In this document: in pieces, positions 13,261 through 24,454 of the stretch
Layout: each line of letters starts with the position of its first letter
How positions within the stretch are numbered: position 1 is the first letter of the stretch
Assembly: GCF_021155765.1 (NCBI RefSeq)
Contig: NC_060110.1
Location: forward strand, 4,898,001-4,962,000
Length of the DNA stretch: 64,000 nt
Reading direction: 5' to 3'
Source: Diprion similis
Taxonomy: Eukaryota > Arthropoda > Insecta > Hymenoptera > Diprionidae
The notes under the pieces: generated by a model
Seen by the model: only the letters and a program-made list of their open reading frames with translations
What the model was told of the DNA's origin: nothing
Databases searched by the model: none
Program-made: the position numbers and the translations under genes

Positions 13261-15229
13261 CCATGGGTAGAACGCAGAGCCATATGGCTGGACTGAACTT
13301 TTGCAATTGCGCATGCGCCACGGCCTCTGTGCTCCGGCCTTTAAGCTGGAATTTCATGAGCTGCAGCTGCAACTTTGCTCCCATTGGTTCAAAGTTCAAA
13401 GTTTTTTAGTAGATAAATGTCACCACATTTATCCGCACGACTTGAAGTTTAACTGTGGCTGCATTAAGAAATTACCTTCCAGTGCTATCAGCAATTTCTT
13501 ATCTCTTTTGCGCTGCTGAGTTTGTGACTAACTATGCCTCTGTCTTAGGGACTTTTCAGTGCTGTCAGTACTGCCAGCTAGTTTCGGAACGCACTCTGAA
13601 TGAACAGCAAACAGCAAAACGGCAGAACGTCGCGCGATAAAACAAAACATTCCTATGTATGTGTCATTTGACTCTCGACCAAGGTGCAATCCTATCCTTC
13701 TTGGTCCAATCATTGGAATCCAAATACGGATCAATGCATATAAATTGAAGACATTTTAAAATAACGTTTGTACCAAATTTCGATTAATTAGTCTAAACGA
13801 GAATATAATACCTGCTTTGTGAGTTAGAATTCGTATCACTGCTCTGCCGTTGCAGCAAAATCCCTTTTCATTAGCAGCAATTATTCCTAGAAACTTTTGT
13901 TCACGTGATCATTTTGCAGCTGCTGCTTGCTGCGCATGAAACGCACATTTAAGGTGCGTTCTCAAATTAGCAGGCAGCGCTGAAAACTCAGTAGGACAAA
14001 AGCAGAGCAGCCCCCGACCTCGCCAGCGCAAACGATATGAAAGATTATTGACAGCACTGAGAGCTAATATCCAAACTCACCTCGAGTCCGCAGATATTCA
14101 GTCCACAGCACTCAAGTTACATCCCTGTCCCTCGAATTTCGTCAGCCCCCAAGTGGCGCTTGGCAGTATTTCGTGCCGCCTCACTGCAACTACGCCTGGC
14201 CATTGTAAAATTAGTTATATTTCAGTGCGCCTGGCTCCAGCCGGTCAGAAGCTAGCATCGCCACTGTGGAGGGGGTTGGGGGGGGGGGGGGGCACCGTAG
14301 CATGCCAGCGCCACGCAGTACGAACTAAACGGAGCAATCAGAAGCGGACTCAGTTCTAACATTTCCATTCTAGGCTCAGTTCTCTTTCAGAAATGCGTAG
14401 GAGTTCTAGGGACCTGATCGGTATGCGGCAGTTCCAATTTCTTCTTAGCTGATGTCCCTGATGATTTCAATGACTTAATCGTCATCTAGGTTTCTTCTGA
14501 TTTGTGTGTTTGTTCCCTTGTGAACGTAGCAAGTCATCGGTATTTGAATTTGCACAGCTTTTATAGAATTGATTTTGTAATAATTTGATTTTAATACGTA
14601 ATCACTTGAGATTTCAACATTAGAGTTCTCAAGAGCCATCAATGATATGCTGATAATCACTAATTAAACTTTGAAACATCAAGACTCCTAACAACTCATT
14701 GTGTTATACATACGTTGATAATCTGCAAGCTCAACGGAAAAAAATGTGTGTCTTTGAATGCCTTTTCAATTGTTAAGAAAAAGGCAAATAAAGAATGAAT
14801 AAAAATCTTCAAATAAAGTATTGTCAATAGTATTGTCACTTTAGGGAATAGCACTACACGCCTGAAATGCTACTATCGCCATCACAGTGCAATTTGGGAT
14901 CTGTATCGGCGGGCTAAGTAGATGACAATTGTAGTTTTTGTACGTTTTTTTTCTTAGTTAAACTATTGTGAAAAAAAATTAAAAAAGTCATGGGTCTCTA
15001 AATACGGCTGTGACAAAAAATTGGGCGGTTGACACGATTCCAGTGTCCCCATTCGTGTAAAACAGAAAAACCACGCATTTCCTTAATCAGTAAAAATGTT
15101 GCTATAGCCTGTATCAAAAAGAAATCAAAAAGAAAATAAAATATGAAAATAGCAAACTGTTGAAAGGCAAAATTAATTTTTCCCCTATTTTTTTCGATGT
15201 TTTCAATTTTTTTTTTAAATAGTCATAGT

Positions 15230-15690
15230 AATAATTTCGCAATGCTCTCATGGTAGGAGCTATAAAGGGATATATACTGAAAGTCCATACCAAATTTCAA
15301 GTTAATCGGTTGGATAGAACTCGAGATTTTATGTCAATCAGATCAAAAAATGTCATTTCGAGATGAGCGCGTTTAAAGTTGTGACCTCAGTTTTGACATT
15401 GCTTTCTGTATCAGATGAAATGAGAATTTTTCTTACCCTTGATTAGCGATTCCTTAAGCATATACGATGCCTTCCCTTACATTCACAGCTTCCTCATAGG
15501 CTGATCTTGCTAGTCTTGAACTCTGTTGATGTGAATATCGTGCATTGTTACACTTAAGTGCTCATAACTTTCTCAATTTTTGTAAATTTGGCAGCGGCTT
15601 TGGGTAAAAATATTCTTAAAGAGCGTAGCTATATCAAGTTGCAAAAAAATCGATTTTCTCAAATTTCTACTCTAGAATACCCCCTTAAAT
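15230..15690 (+). repeat. Probable dispersed repeat fragment
   Basis: The segment carries phrases of the type CCAAATTTCAAGTTAATCGG, ACTCGAGATTTTATGTC and CTCATAACTTTCTCAAT, a style common in non-coding transposon relics of insects. No second copy was seen in this window, so the call rests on sequence style only. Confidence 0.35.
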
Positions 15691-16388
15691 ACATTTCCCG
15701 AAAAGGTACGAATAACGGCGCTTACTGAGAAATCTCCATATTAATTTAATATATCCTTCACAGTAACGATGATCACATGCGGCTATACGAAAAGTGTAAG
15801 CCCGCGATATAACTATGTCCTATCATTTTTTCCGGCACCTTCACGAATTAATTTACAGTCAAAATTTCTACATTTATAATAAGATTGCAATTTATAACCA
15901 CAGTATATACAGTGAAATTGACTATAATTTTAGTGAGACAGTGCGGCTTAACAAGTAATTAGTGTGACAATTTGATATTTGAGATGCAAATTTGTTCATT
16001 CATCACCACAGCAAAGAAATTTATTTCAGGATGTTGGCAATGCCGATAGTTGTTGACGATGATCGATATCACCCCTCGTTACAGCCGGTGAATACGAAAA
16101 CACAGTACATGTTAATTCAACAAAAATGTATCACAGGCGGCAGTGTGGATTAACGCGTGTATTAATTTTGAAATCCGAGCATAAAAATAGTCGCAGTTAT
16201 TAATAACAATTCAGATTATAAAGTGTGATGACTGGTTTATTATTTAAAGGTTCGAATAATAACGGGCAAATCGAGTGTTGCCAAATTACTGTACATACTT
16301 CCAAAGTGAAGTCTGCGTTTTTTTTCATTTAAAAAATATTTTTGAGTTACGTATATCATTTCAACGTTTCCTCATACAAGAAAAATCG

Positions 16389-19300
16389 ATGCCGAAGAAA
16401 ATGCGGAGTAGAAGCATATCGTTAAGGAAACTGGCGAGTTCTGATGGGGGTGGTAACAAAAACCAAAGTATCACGTCAGCGAAAACGTCAATGCTACCGA
16501 GAAACCGTCGACTTCCACAGAAAACCTTAACCTCCATACTAAATCAGAGACGAAATTTTCGCGTGATACAAGACGATGTTGACGTAACGCCTAAAAATTT
16601 AACTCACGCCGTTTATCATGAGATCGAAGAACATCACCTAACAGCCTTCGACACAATCGGTTTGGGCCAGGGCTCAAGTAACACCCAACTCTTTTCTCAA
16701 TCTTCGGGATCTCAGTATGGAAATTTGAAAACCACTTCCTCCCTCATAATCAAGTCCAGCTCGATTCACATGCAGCAGACTCAGCTTATGGATGAATTTA
16801 CTATAGATGGGAGTCTAATATCCGGTACTCTTTTGTCCATTACGGATGAAGACAGAGCTCCATCACAGTTTTATCTGCCCAGGTAAATATTCATGTTAGT
16901 TAGGTATGAATTGGCTGGACTTTCTTAATTTATTCTTTATTAAACTCTAAATTATTCATACTTTGGCTTTACGTATGAGAACTTGTTCAGATTCATTACT
17001 ATAACGTAGCACGGATATTGTTGTATTCGTATTCTCCATCATAAGTGAAAATGACAATACTGGAAATTTAAAAAAAAGTTTTTTTCGGTTTTTATAACTT
17101 TCGATTGCGACGGTTCGGCCGATTTATCGTCAATAAAATTCTGAAACACCCATAATATCAATATCATCTTCAGGTACGATTTGGGTCTTATTCGTGTCCA
17201 TCCAGAAAAAGTGAACATAATTCTGCAAGAGACAGATGTATTTTTCTTATTCGAGTTACCGCAGTTAACTGTTGACGTATCATCAGAGGAGGGCTTAGCA
17301 GTAAAGCAAACGAATGAAGAGTATGAGTACATCACCGTAGGTCCGGGGTCGAACAGAAAATTGGCCAATGCTGAAGCCCAAACGCCATGTGTCTATCGTA
17401 AGAATAGATCTACATATCTAGCTAGAACAAAGCGAAGGAATCAAGGAAATATGGTGAATAACTGGATCATGTATGATACTTTCGAAAAATTGAATACCTC
17501 GAAATCTGAGGGTCCAATCTTCATTCAGTTGGAAGAGACAAGACAAAAGGCCCTAGAAAAAAAGGTACGTCTTCAAATTTGCCTGTCCATGTAAAATTAC
17601 TGGAAGTAATACATAGTAACGAGTTATTTGAAGGTATTATTTAAGTCGTAAGAAATCATATAACGTCTACTGCTTTTGCAAATGTATAGAAACACATAAG
17701 TAACAAGGATATACTTTTAATCCAAATTGTCATTATACCATTTTTGAATCTTGGGATAAAGTTGAAAACAAAAAATTCAAAATCAAAACGCACGTTGGAA
17801 ATGGTGAAAGTACATCCCGTAAATTAATAATTTTCTGAATTCCAAACTGCCACGTTCTATTAAGAATTGTGAAATTTTTAAATTCTCTTCCCACCTTCAA
17901 AGGTCGTTTGACAAGAATCAGGTTAGAGGTTTTTGAATTCTAACAAATTCATATACTGTTTTCGAAATATATACGGCTGGACGTGTATAGTGTTATTAAA
18001 TCGGTGGAGTTAATTTTAAATTAGCGTCTAAAGATGTATATACAAGGGGATTTATTTCGAACGTAGCATTGGAAACAAGCTGTACTGAAACTTTTAACAC
18101 ATTAGAGCATGGATGCCTGTCATAATTACTTTTAAACTACACTAATCACAAAAATTAAGGAGCCAATTATTTTTACTTGAAAAACCAGTAGTTTCACAGT
18201 TGCATAACTCTGTGAAAAAAATCATGTAAAAAACTCGAGAAAATAGCATGTCGAAACTTGAAACTTAATTCAATTTCACCTCCTTTTTTCACGTTCAAGT
18301 GCAAAAATATTGATCCTGTTAAAAAAAATTGTTCTGACCAAAATTGTGGAAAATTGAATTTCCTACAAGTTTAATTCTAATCATTTTTACTCAAAAGTTA
18401 AAACTAAACAAGTCATTTCACAAAAACAAGTTGCCCCTTGACTTGGGTACACTTTCGCACCCTTTTGTCGCCGTCTGGCTGTACTTTGGTCCAAACCGAA
18501 AAGTCTTGCAGTATTAATTTTGTGAATAACACATTTTTTCCCACTAAAAGAACCCAAGATCGCCCTTTTTTCTTCTTCAGAAATCAGTACTGAACATTAT
18601 GTTCGACGAAGATTACGTAATTTAGGCTACTGCCGCTTTGATAGTTGTGCACATCAAAACGGGTACGCGTAGGTTTTCAAGAGATAAAAATGGATATGAT
18701 CTCGATAAAGATGATGCTCTGACCCTCTGAATTATGGATGCAGACACAATGGTGGATTTCAAAATTTTCTCCAAATATGTTCCACGTACAGTGCGCTCTG
18801 CTGATAGTGCTGCTTCTCCTGTTTCGTGCTCGAGCGTTTCCCCTACCCGTGGCCAAATTCTATGGCCTTTTCAATAGTACTCGAGTAGAATAGAAGATGA
18901 GGTGCAGTTTAAACCAATGTACTATTAACTGAAAAAGCGTAATTTTCAAAAAATTTAAAAATGCGGTACAATATTAGACTTCAGCATTTACATTATACTG
19001 TTCGGATTCTATGTAAAGAGAATCCCTGCTCAAAGTTACTGCTCAAAGTACTTCAAAGTTTAAGGCATAGTCATTTCTATGCTTAGTTTGAAACGTTCTG
19101 TTCTGTAGTATTGCCAAGAGCAAACTATGACTAGAGGAAACAGTGATGCTTAGCAGATTGAGCATCCGATTTCGCATGTGTGAGTTTTGACGGATTTTTA
19201 TGCCGTTGATATTGGTCAACTTGAGCTTCAGTGATCAGACGCGGCTCTTGGAAGTTGTGTAAATGATGCGTTTTTTTTAGGTTAAGCATATCTCAAATGG

Positions 19301-21231
19301 TTGATTTAGTGATTCGGAACCCACACAGCACAAAACTTAAAGTCGTCAAAAAGGCGTTTATAATGCCGTTTTAAAACGTCTATAACGCCTAAGAATATCT
19401 TTCACGCACGAAGATGTCTTATGGACGTGAAAAAACCTTTTAGGCGTTAGAAAATGGTGCATAAAACACCCTCTAGATGTCTTTTCTACGACTTTCAGTT
19501 TTGTGCTGTTTAGAACAGGCCTGACTAATTTCTAATGAACACGAACTAATGACTAATGATTGCTACAAGTCGTTACGACACTTAATTTGAATGTGCTATC
19601 TTACTCGACGCGAGAGTGTTTGACATATGTTGTACCTATATCTAGATTTTCAGTGAGTTGGCGCCCTTGCTGATGAAAAATATCATGGAGCTTATAAAAT
19701 GAATATTACAGTATAGCACCATATAGCACTAGTCTTTATCGACCAATAGAGTTTAATAGTTTTACTCATTCGGAATAAGCCATTCAGTCTGCCAAGTTTC
19801 ACAGTTTCTTTCCAATACGGCAATGAAAACTGTCTAATCATTTTACAGATTAGTCCAACGAAGTTACCGCAGATCGAGGAAAGCAGTGAACAACGGACGC
19901 TAGAAATGCAATTGGCGCAGCTGGCCGAACAGACTGACTTTTTAGATTCAGCTACAATCGTGGAGCGTATGGTAGCCAGCAACCTCTACATAGTAGCTCA
20001 AAAACGATTCAAAGGAATAATAAAACAAGACCCGTACAGTCCTGAACTGCAATTCACGTACAGTTTAGATTTCTTGTGGTCTTTTGCATCTGAACACAGC
20101 GCGGGATACAACGTGGCTTGTTTTTGTTGGAACTACGTTAACAAAGACGTTCTGGCTGTAGGCTATGGGCCAATTGAAAACCAGGAAAACCATCAAGGAC
20201 TTGTAATGATATGGACAGCGAAAAACCCGCACAGGGCTGGCCGATGGCATTACTTCAATAGTCCGGTTTCCGCTCTTGACTGGAGTCGAAACCGGCCAAA
20301 TCTCTTGGCGATTGGATTTTACGACGGTGTACTGCAGGTCATCGATGTCAGCAATAAGCATTTGGTCATCATGCGTTGTAGCAGCAGATCAAGCTCGCCT
20401 TCGTACGCACCGCACTGGCAAGTGCAATGGTGGCCGGGTGAAGACGAGGTTATGTTTGAGGAGCAGCTCTATACATGCAATCAGGACGGACGTATTCTTT
20501 CTTACAGAGCCGACACAGACTTCAGTTGCAACCAGATAATGCGTATCAGTAGAAACGAGAGGAAAATCAAGGGTGTAGAACAGCAGCCCGAACAGTGCGG
20601 CGTCCACGACATTTCCATCACCAGAAACCCAGGAGCACTCGTATTGTGCAAGCATCCGGGGCTGCCAATGATCTACTTCGTCGGATCTGATGAGGGTTGT
20701 GTTCACCGATGTTCGACAACTTATTTGCAGCAACACATCGATAGTTTTCGAGCACACAACGGTCCAATTTATGCTATAGAATTTTCGCCATTTTGTTCAA
20801 AAATTTTTCTAACTTGTGGGGCAGACTGGTGCACGAGAATATGGGCTGATGGGATAAACGAACCTTTGATCACGTTATCGACCCAAATGGCCTGCGTTCA
20901 GAAGGCGGCTTGGAGTCCGAAGATTTCTACGGTCGTAGCGACGATTGTCAATAATCAAATAGACATCTGGGATATCAGAAGGAAATCTTATACCCCAGCC
21001 TCGAGCACAATTTGCGATACTCAAGGACGACTTTTGCTTCTAGAGTTTACTGCCAACGGAAATCAGCTCGTTGCCGGTGATAGTCTAGGTACCATATTCA
21101 TTTACAACCTCGAAGGAATGCCCTTTCCGCCATATGATCAAACCGGAGTTCTCGTCACGTTTATACTTAAGGCACTTGAAACGAAGCCCAACTTAATCAG
21201 GAAACTAAAAAAACTAGGAAAACCGTTCTAG
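16389..21231 (+). CDS. DNAI4: DNAI4 (WDR78)-like axonemal dynein intermediate chain (3 exons, 755 aa)
   Basis: Exons 16389-16882, 17174-17564 and 19849-21231 join in phase. The basic, low-complexity N-terminus (MPKKMRSRS..) is followed by a conserved segment reading RYDLGLIRVHPEKV. The last exon carries a beta-propeller: FLWSF then CFCWN..DVLAVGYG (about 374-402), LDWSRNRPNLLAIGFYDG (438-455), YTCNQDGRILSY (503-514), a third-quarter repeat FRAHNGPIYAIEFSPF with GADWCTRIW (595-627), QIDIWDI (665-671) and a final GDSLGTIFIYNL (705-716). The order and wording match DNAI4/WDR78 better than DNAI1 or DNAI2. The family is an inner-arm (I1/f) dynein intermediate chain in cilia and flagella, so expression in sperm and sensory neurons is expected. 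The start is the first ATG of the open frame; a longer reading back to 16275 would need TTG. The human protein is about 100 residues longer. Confidence 0.87.
17565..19848 (+). other. DNAI4-like intron 2
   Basis: This 2.28 kb intron is bounded by GTACGT and TTACAG. It contains a 185 bp inverted-repeat element at 19325-19509. No exon was recognised elsewhere in it. Confidence 0.7.
19325..19509. mobile_element. Small MITE-like element, TIR ACAGCACAAAACT
   Basis: The ends are ACAGCACAAAACTTAAAGTCGT and the near-perfect complement ACGACTTTCAGTTTTGTGCTGT. The interior repeats GGCGTT/AACGCC words in both orientations, so the whole element can fold. It has no coding capacity. No convincing target-site duplication is visible. 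It sits in an intron, about 340 bases before the last DNAI4-like exon. Confidence 0.7.
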
Positions 21232-21580
21232 CACGATGGATCGATGGATATTTATCTAAATGAGTACATTACTGTCCGATTGGATCAATTACACTGATTG
21301 TAATCTTGGGAACTATACAATACATAGCTTATTCCCGTAACGATCGGTACTAACGGGATTGTTGAAGTCGTTGAAGTGAATTGTTGAAATTTTACATGAC
21401 GTCAAACTTTTGACTTTTCACACCGAAAATTTTACTTCATAATTTGGATGATGAGAGAAAATCTTTACATATATCGACACAGTTAAAGTTGATGTTAGAC
21501 TAACATTTTGTAGATACTTCGGAATATTTCGACAAAAGGACGCAGTACGTGAACGTATTTTCGCTCTCTATTCATTTCGG

Positions 21581-21586
21581 AATAAA
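21581..21586 (+). terminator. Candidate poly(A) signal of the DNAI4-like gene
   Basis: AATAAA lies 350 bases after the stop codon on the coding strand. A second AATAAA is at about 21789. The choice between them is not decided by the sequence. Confidence 0.4.
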
Positions 21587-22509
21587 TGGGCTGTTAGGAT
21601 TTACGCGAAGCGTTAATTGCTTCATTTTGGTAATGCATATTAGAGTTACATGAGCAAGTAATTGTCCATAAAATTCTGTAAGAATGTTGACTCTCTGTAA
21701 TTTGTTTTAAATTAAAGGAAGAATGCAGTGAAGTGAAAATCTCAAGATATTATGATTCAAATAGACAGTTTCACGAATTAGATTATTAATAAATAAGTTG
21801 ATATAAAATTGTGTAGGGAACGATTTTATCTTTGTGAGTTTACACATATTTTGGCCGTGCTTCGATAAAATATACTACTTGGACCAAGGTATATGAAATA
21901 AGAACATCATATTCAGATTTATAAAAGTGAAATGTGTTAGAAAAACTAGAAAAATTGAGCCAGGGAGACTGAGTGAAAAAGATAGAAGACATCAAGATTT
22001 GTTTTCGATCACTTCGTAACACGTGTGTGCTCGTGTAAACTTTGCACTATACTATCCTCTAAATGAGTTTTTCTTTGCTTTTATACCACGGCGGTACCTA
22101 CACAGCGCACGAAACACACACAAAACTGTTTCCAACAAAATGTGCTACCAACAGTAACGATGTATGTACACGTCTAATTAATCACAATGAAAGTTCGTGT
22201 GTGTATGAATAAAAGAAAAAAAATCACGAGAAAACATTTCACTTACAAACAAGGCATATGGATAGTAATTTTTGCAGCACTTTTCATCACCATACAAACG
22301 AATTCAATTACTGGAAGTACATACCGTCAAATGTAAATAAAATCTTCTGTAATCGCATTGTCTTTTTTTCATAAAATGTTTCCTTTATTTTTAATGAAAT
22401 TGTTTCCCGGTATATTGTTTTATTCGTTTTACAGCAAATTATAGAAAAAAATTTTTAAACTTCGTATCAACTGTATCGGAATCCTTCGAGTTTCATTAAT
22501 TTTTTCCGA

Positions 22510-22960
22510 TAGAAGCATGATGTCAACAAGAAGAAAAAAAAAGAAAAAAAGCGACAATTTTTTTATGCTCTTCAATTAAATGTGAAGTCATGTGAATTTC
22601 AGATTTATTGGTCCAGCCATTTCCCAAATCGTTGCAGGAGTTCTTAGAAAATGGTACTTTGGAATTTTTGTTTGCATAGAAGCATATATTAGAAAAAATA
22701 GGATAAGGTGATTTTTCAAGCCAATCATTCGATTGTGTAATTGTATAAATTTGATATTTTTTCAATTCACTCATTTTCGAGATCATCGGAAAAGTTTGTC
22801 AGGACAGACATACAGACTGACATTTTTCTAAAAATTATTTTTTCATAGAATACTAGAACTTCGAAAACGCAAAAACTCATTGAAACTAGAAAAAACCATT
22901 TTCGACCGAGACTGCAAGGCCATTCTTATATCACCATATAGGCAATGAAAAGTGAAAATG
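22510..22960 (-). repeat. Dispersed repeat, copy B
   Basis: Read on the minus strand this contains GTGATATAAGAA, then CTGTCTGTCCTGACAAAC followed by ATCTCGAAAA, in the same order as 10440-10830. The 87-codon minus-strand open frame in it is part of the repeat and has no family. Confidence 0.6.
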
Positions 22961-24352
22961 AAAGTTAGAAATTAGCGTAAAACAGAACAGATGCAAAAAG
23001 AGACTAAAGAAAAACATCGGATGCCTCATAAAACTAAAAATAAAAAAATGATCGGAATAGCGTTATGTTGCAAAACTCACAGATAAAAGCTTCGGAGCAT
23101 TCTCAAAATAAATCAAAACAGACCTTGCCTTTCAAACAATGTTGAAGTATCAAAGGCGGGATGCTTTTTAACGATATTTGCTTGCTATAATACAAAGCTC
23201 GCCTCGCGCATCTGGCGAGCAGGGCAAGAGAAGGTATTATTTCGACTAAAATGATTTGTGGTCACTGTTATACTTATCGTAAAGACGTCGAGTCTTTATA
23301 CCCGAACCGTTTCATACCCCCCGCCCCATATAGTGTATACTTCTTTCATCTTTTCCTTTCGTTAAGAATTCTTATTTCTGTTGCTATATTCTGTGCTGCA
23401 TGCCGATCCATTTCCATCATCACTTAGCTATAAAGTATGATTATTTTTATGTTCTTGGCACACCTAGTTTCATTGTCAGTCTACAGAGGTTTGTTTGTGG
23501 AAACAGAAGATTCCACGTAAGGTACTGATTGCAATTACTTCTGAGATGTTTATCTAATTTTTTTGTATGTTGATAGTCATCCGGAGCTAGATTTTTGTGC
23601 AATTCGATCTTTTAGATCCTGCGAAAATGCGTCAAGATTATATTTACAATACGAAAATTCGTGCAGTTTTTTTTCCAATGTAAATTCCTCGATTACTATA
23701 TTAACGCTAGGACCAAAGTTTCTTTTTTGTTTTTTGCTCATCCAAACGTCAAATATCCTCTGAAGAGCTTATCAGGATAAATTATATCTATGTATGCACG
23801 TGGGACTGTATTGTAATTCTTTAAACTAAGAACTACAAAAATAGGTTTTAAAAATCGAAATAAATATACCTATCTTATATTCCACCAGTGGAATTGTTTC
23901 TAATTCTTATAGCATGTACTGTAACGTAAGGAGCGTTTTAAAGTACACCAATTTTTGATGTGATAGAAAAACTTCCTTTGAGTCCAAACTTTGTTGACAA
24001 ACAAAATTTCACGTCAGTTCACGAAACTCTTTGGAATTTCACTGACGTGTCCCCTTAATGAGGTCTCAGTGCAACAGCAGGCTTGCACAATCTTAACGCT
24101 CGAACACGGCTAGCTGGTATAGTTCACTTATATATTTCATTATTTTACGTGCATCTGTTCGTGGGTGTGTGAATGTGTGTGAGCTTGGTCCCCGGGATAG
24201 CTGAAAAAAAGATGCTGCCTATGCTTCGGCTCTTATATTATTATCTAGAGGTGCCTCATCGCGATAAAAAGTAAAATAACGCCGGAATTTTTTTTTTTTT
24301 TTTCATCTTTGGAATTTCGTAACTCGATAACGCGGAAGTATTAAGGTCTGTT

Positions 24353-24454
24353 ATCATTTTATGATGAATCTACTCTTTCAAAAGTTATTCAAGGTACTTT
24401 TTTGACCTTTGACCTTAAATAACTTTTGAAAGAGTAGATTTATCATAAAATGAT
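24353..24454. repeat. Long hairpin: 43-bp arms, 16-base loop
   Basis: The left arm 24353-24395 and the right arm 24412-24454 are complementary with two mismatches. The arm core reads CTACTCTTTCAAAAGTTATT. It could be a foldback MITE or a transcribed hairpin. The loop holds a nuclear-receptor-like motif, listed separately. Confidence 0.85.
24403..24415 (-). promoter_or_regulatory. Perfect DR1 motif (AGGTCA-A-AGGTCA)
   Basis: TGACCTTTGACCT on the plus strand is AGGTCAAAGGTCA on the minus strand, the consensus bound by HNF4 and RXR/USP-type nuclear receptors. It lies in and just beside the loop of the hairpin at 24353-24454, about 4.8 kb before the Orai start codon. Binding is inference. Confidence 0.45.

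Larger units (their letters stand above)
7638..16388. other. Intergenic region with no supported gene
   Basis: This lies between the divergent RNF185 (minus) and DNAI4-like (plus) starts, so both promoters lie at its ends. The interior holds the ATTTCA repeats (8936-9085 and 11005-11190), a dispersed repeat at about 10440-10830, a short hairpin at 13226-13260, a relatively GC-rich stretch at about 13900-14340 with a G run near 14279, and another repeat-like block at 15230-15690. Open frames here (for example 8882-9187, 9517-9786 and 14048-14359) show no family resemblance and most lack good starts. Confidence 0.6.

Noticed and set aside
14048..14359. 103-codon open frame in a GC-rich stretch
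   Set aside because: Ends in a G run and shows no family; the start is not ATG.
16275..16388. N-terminal extension of the DNAI4-like protein
   Set aside because: The frame is open but begins with TTG; there is no ATG before 16389, so the start is placed there.
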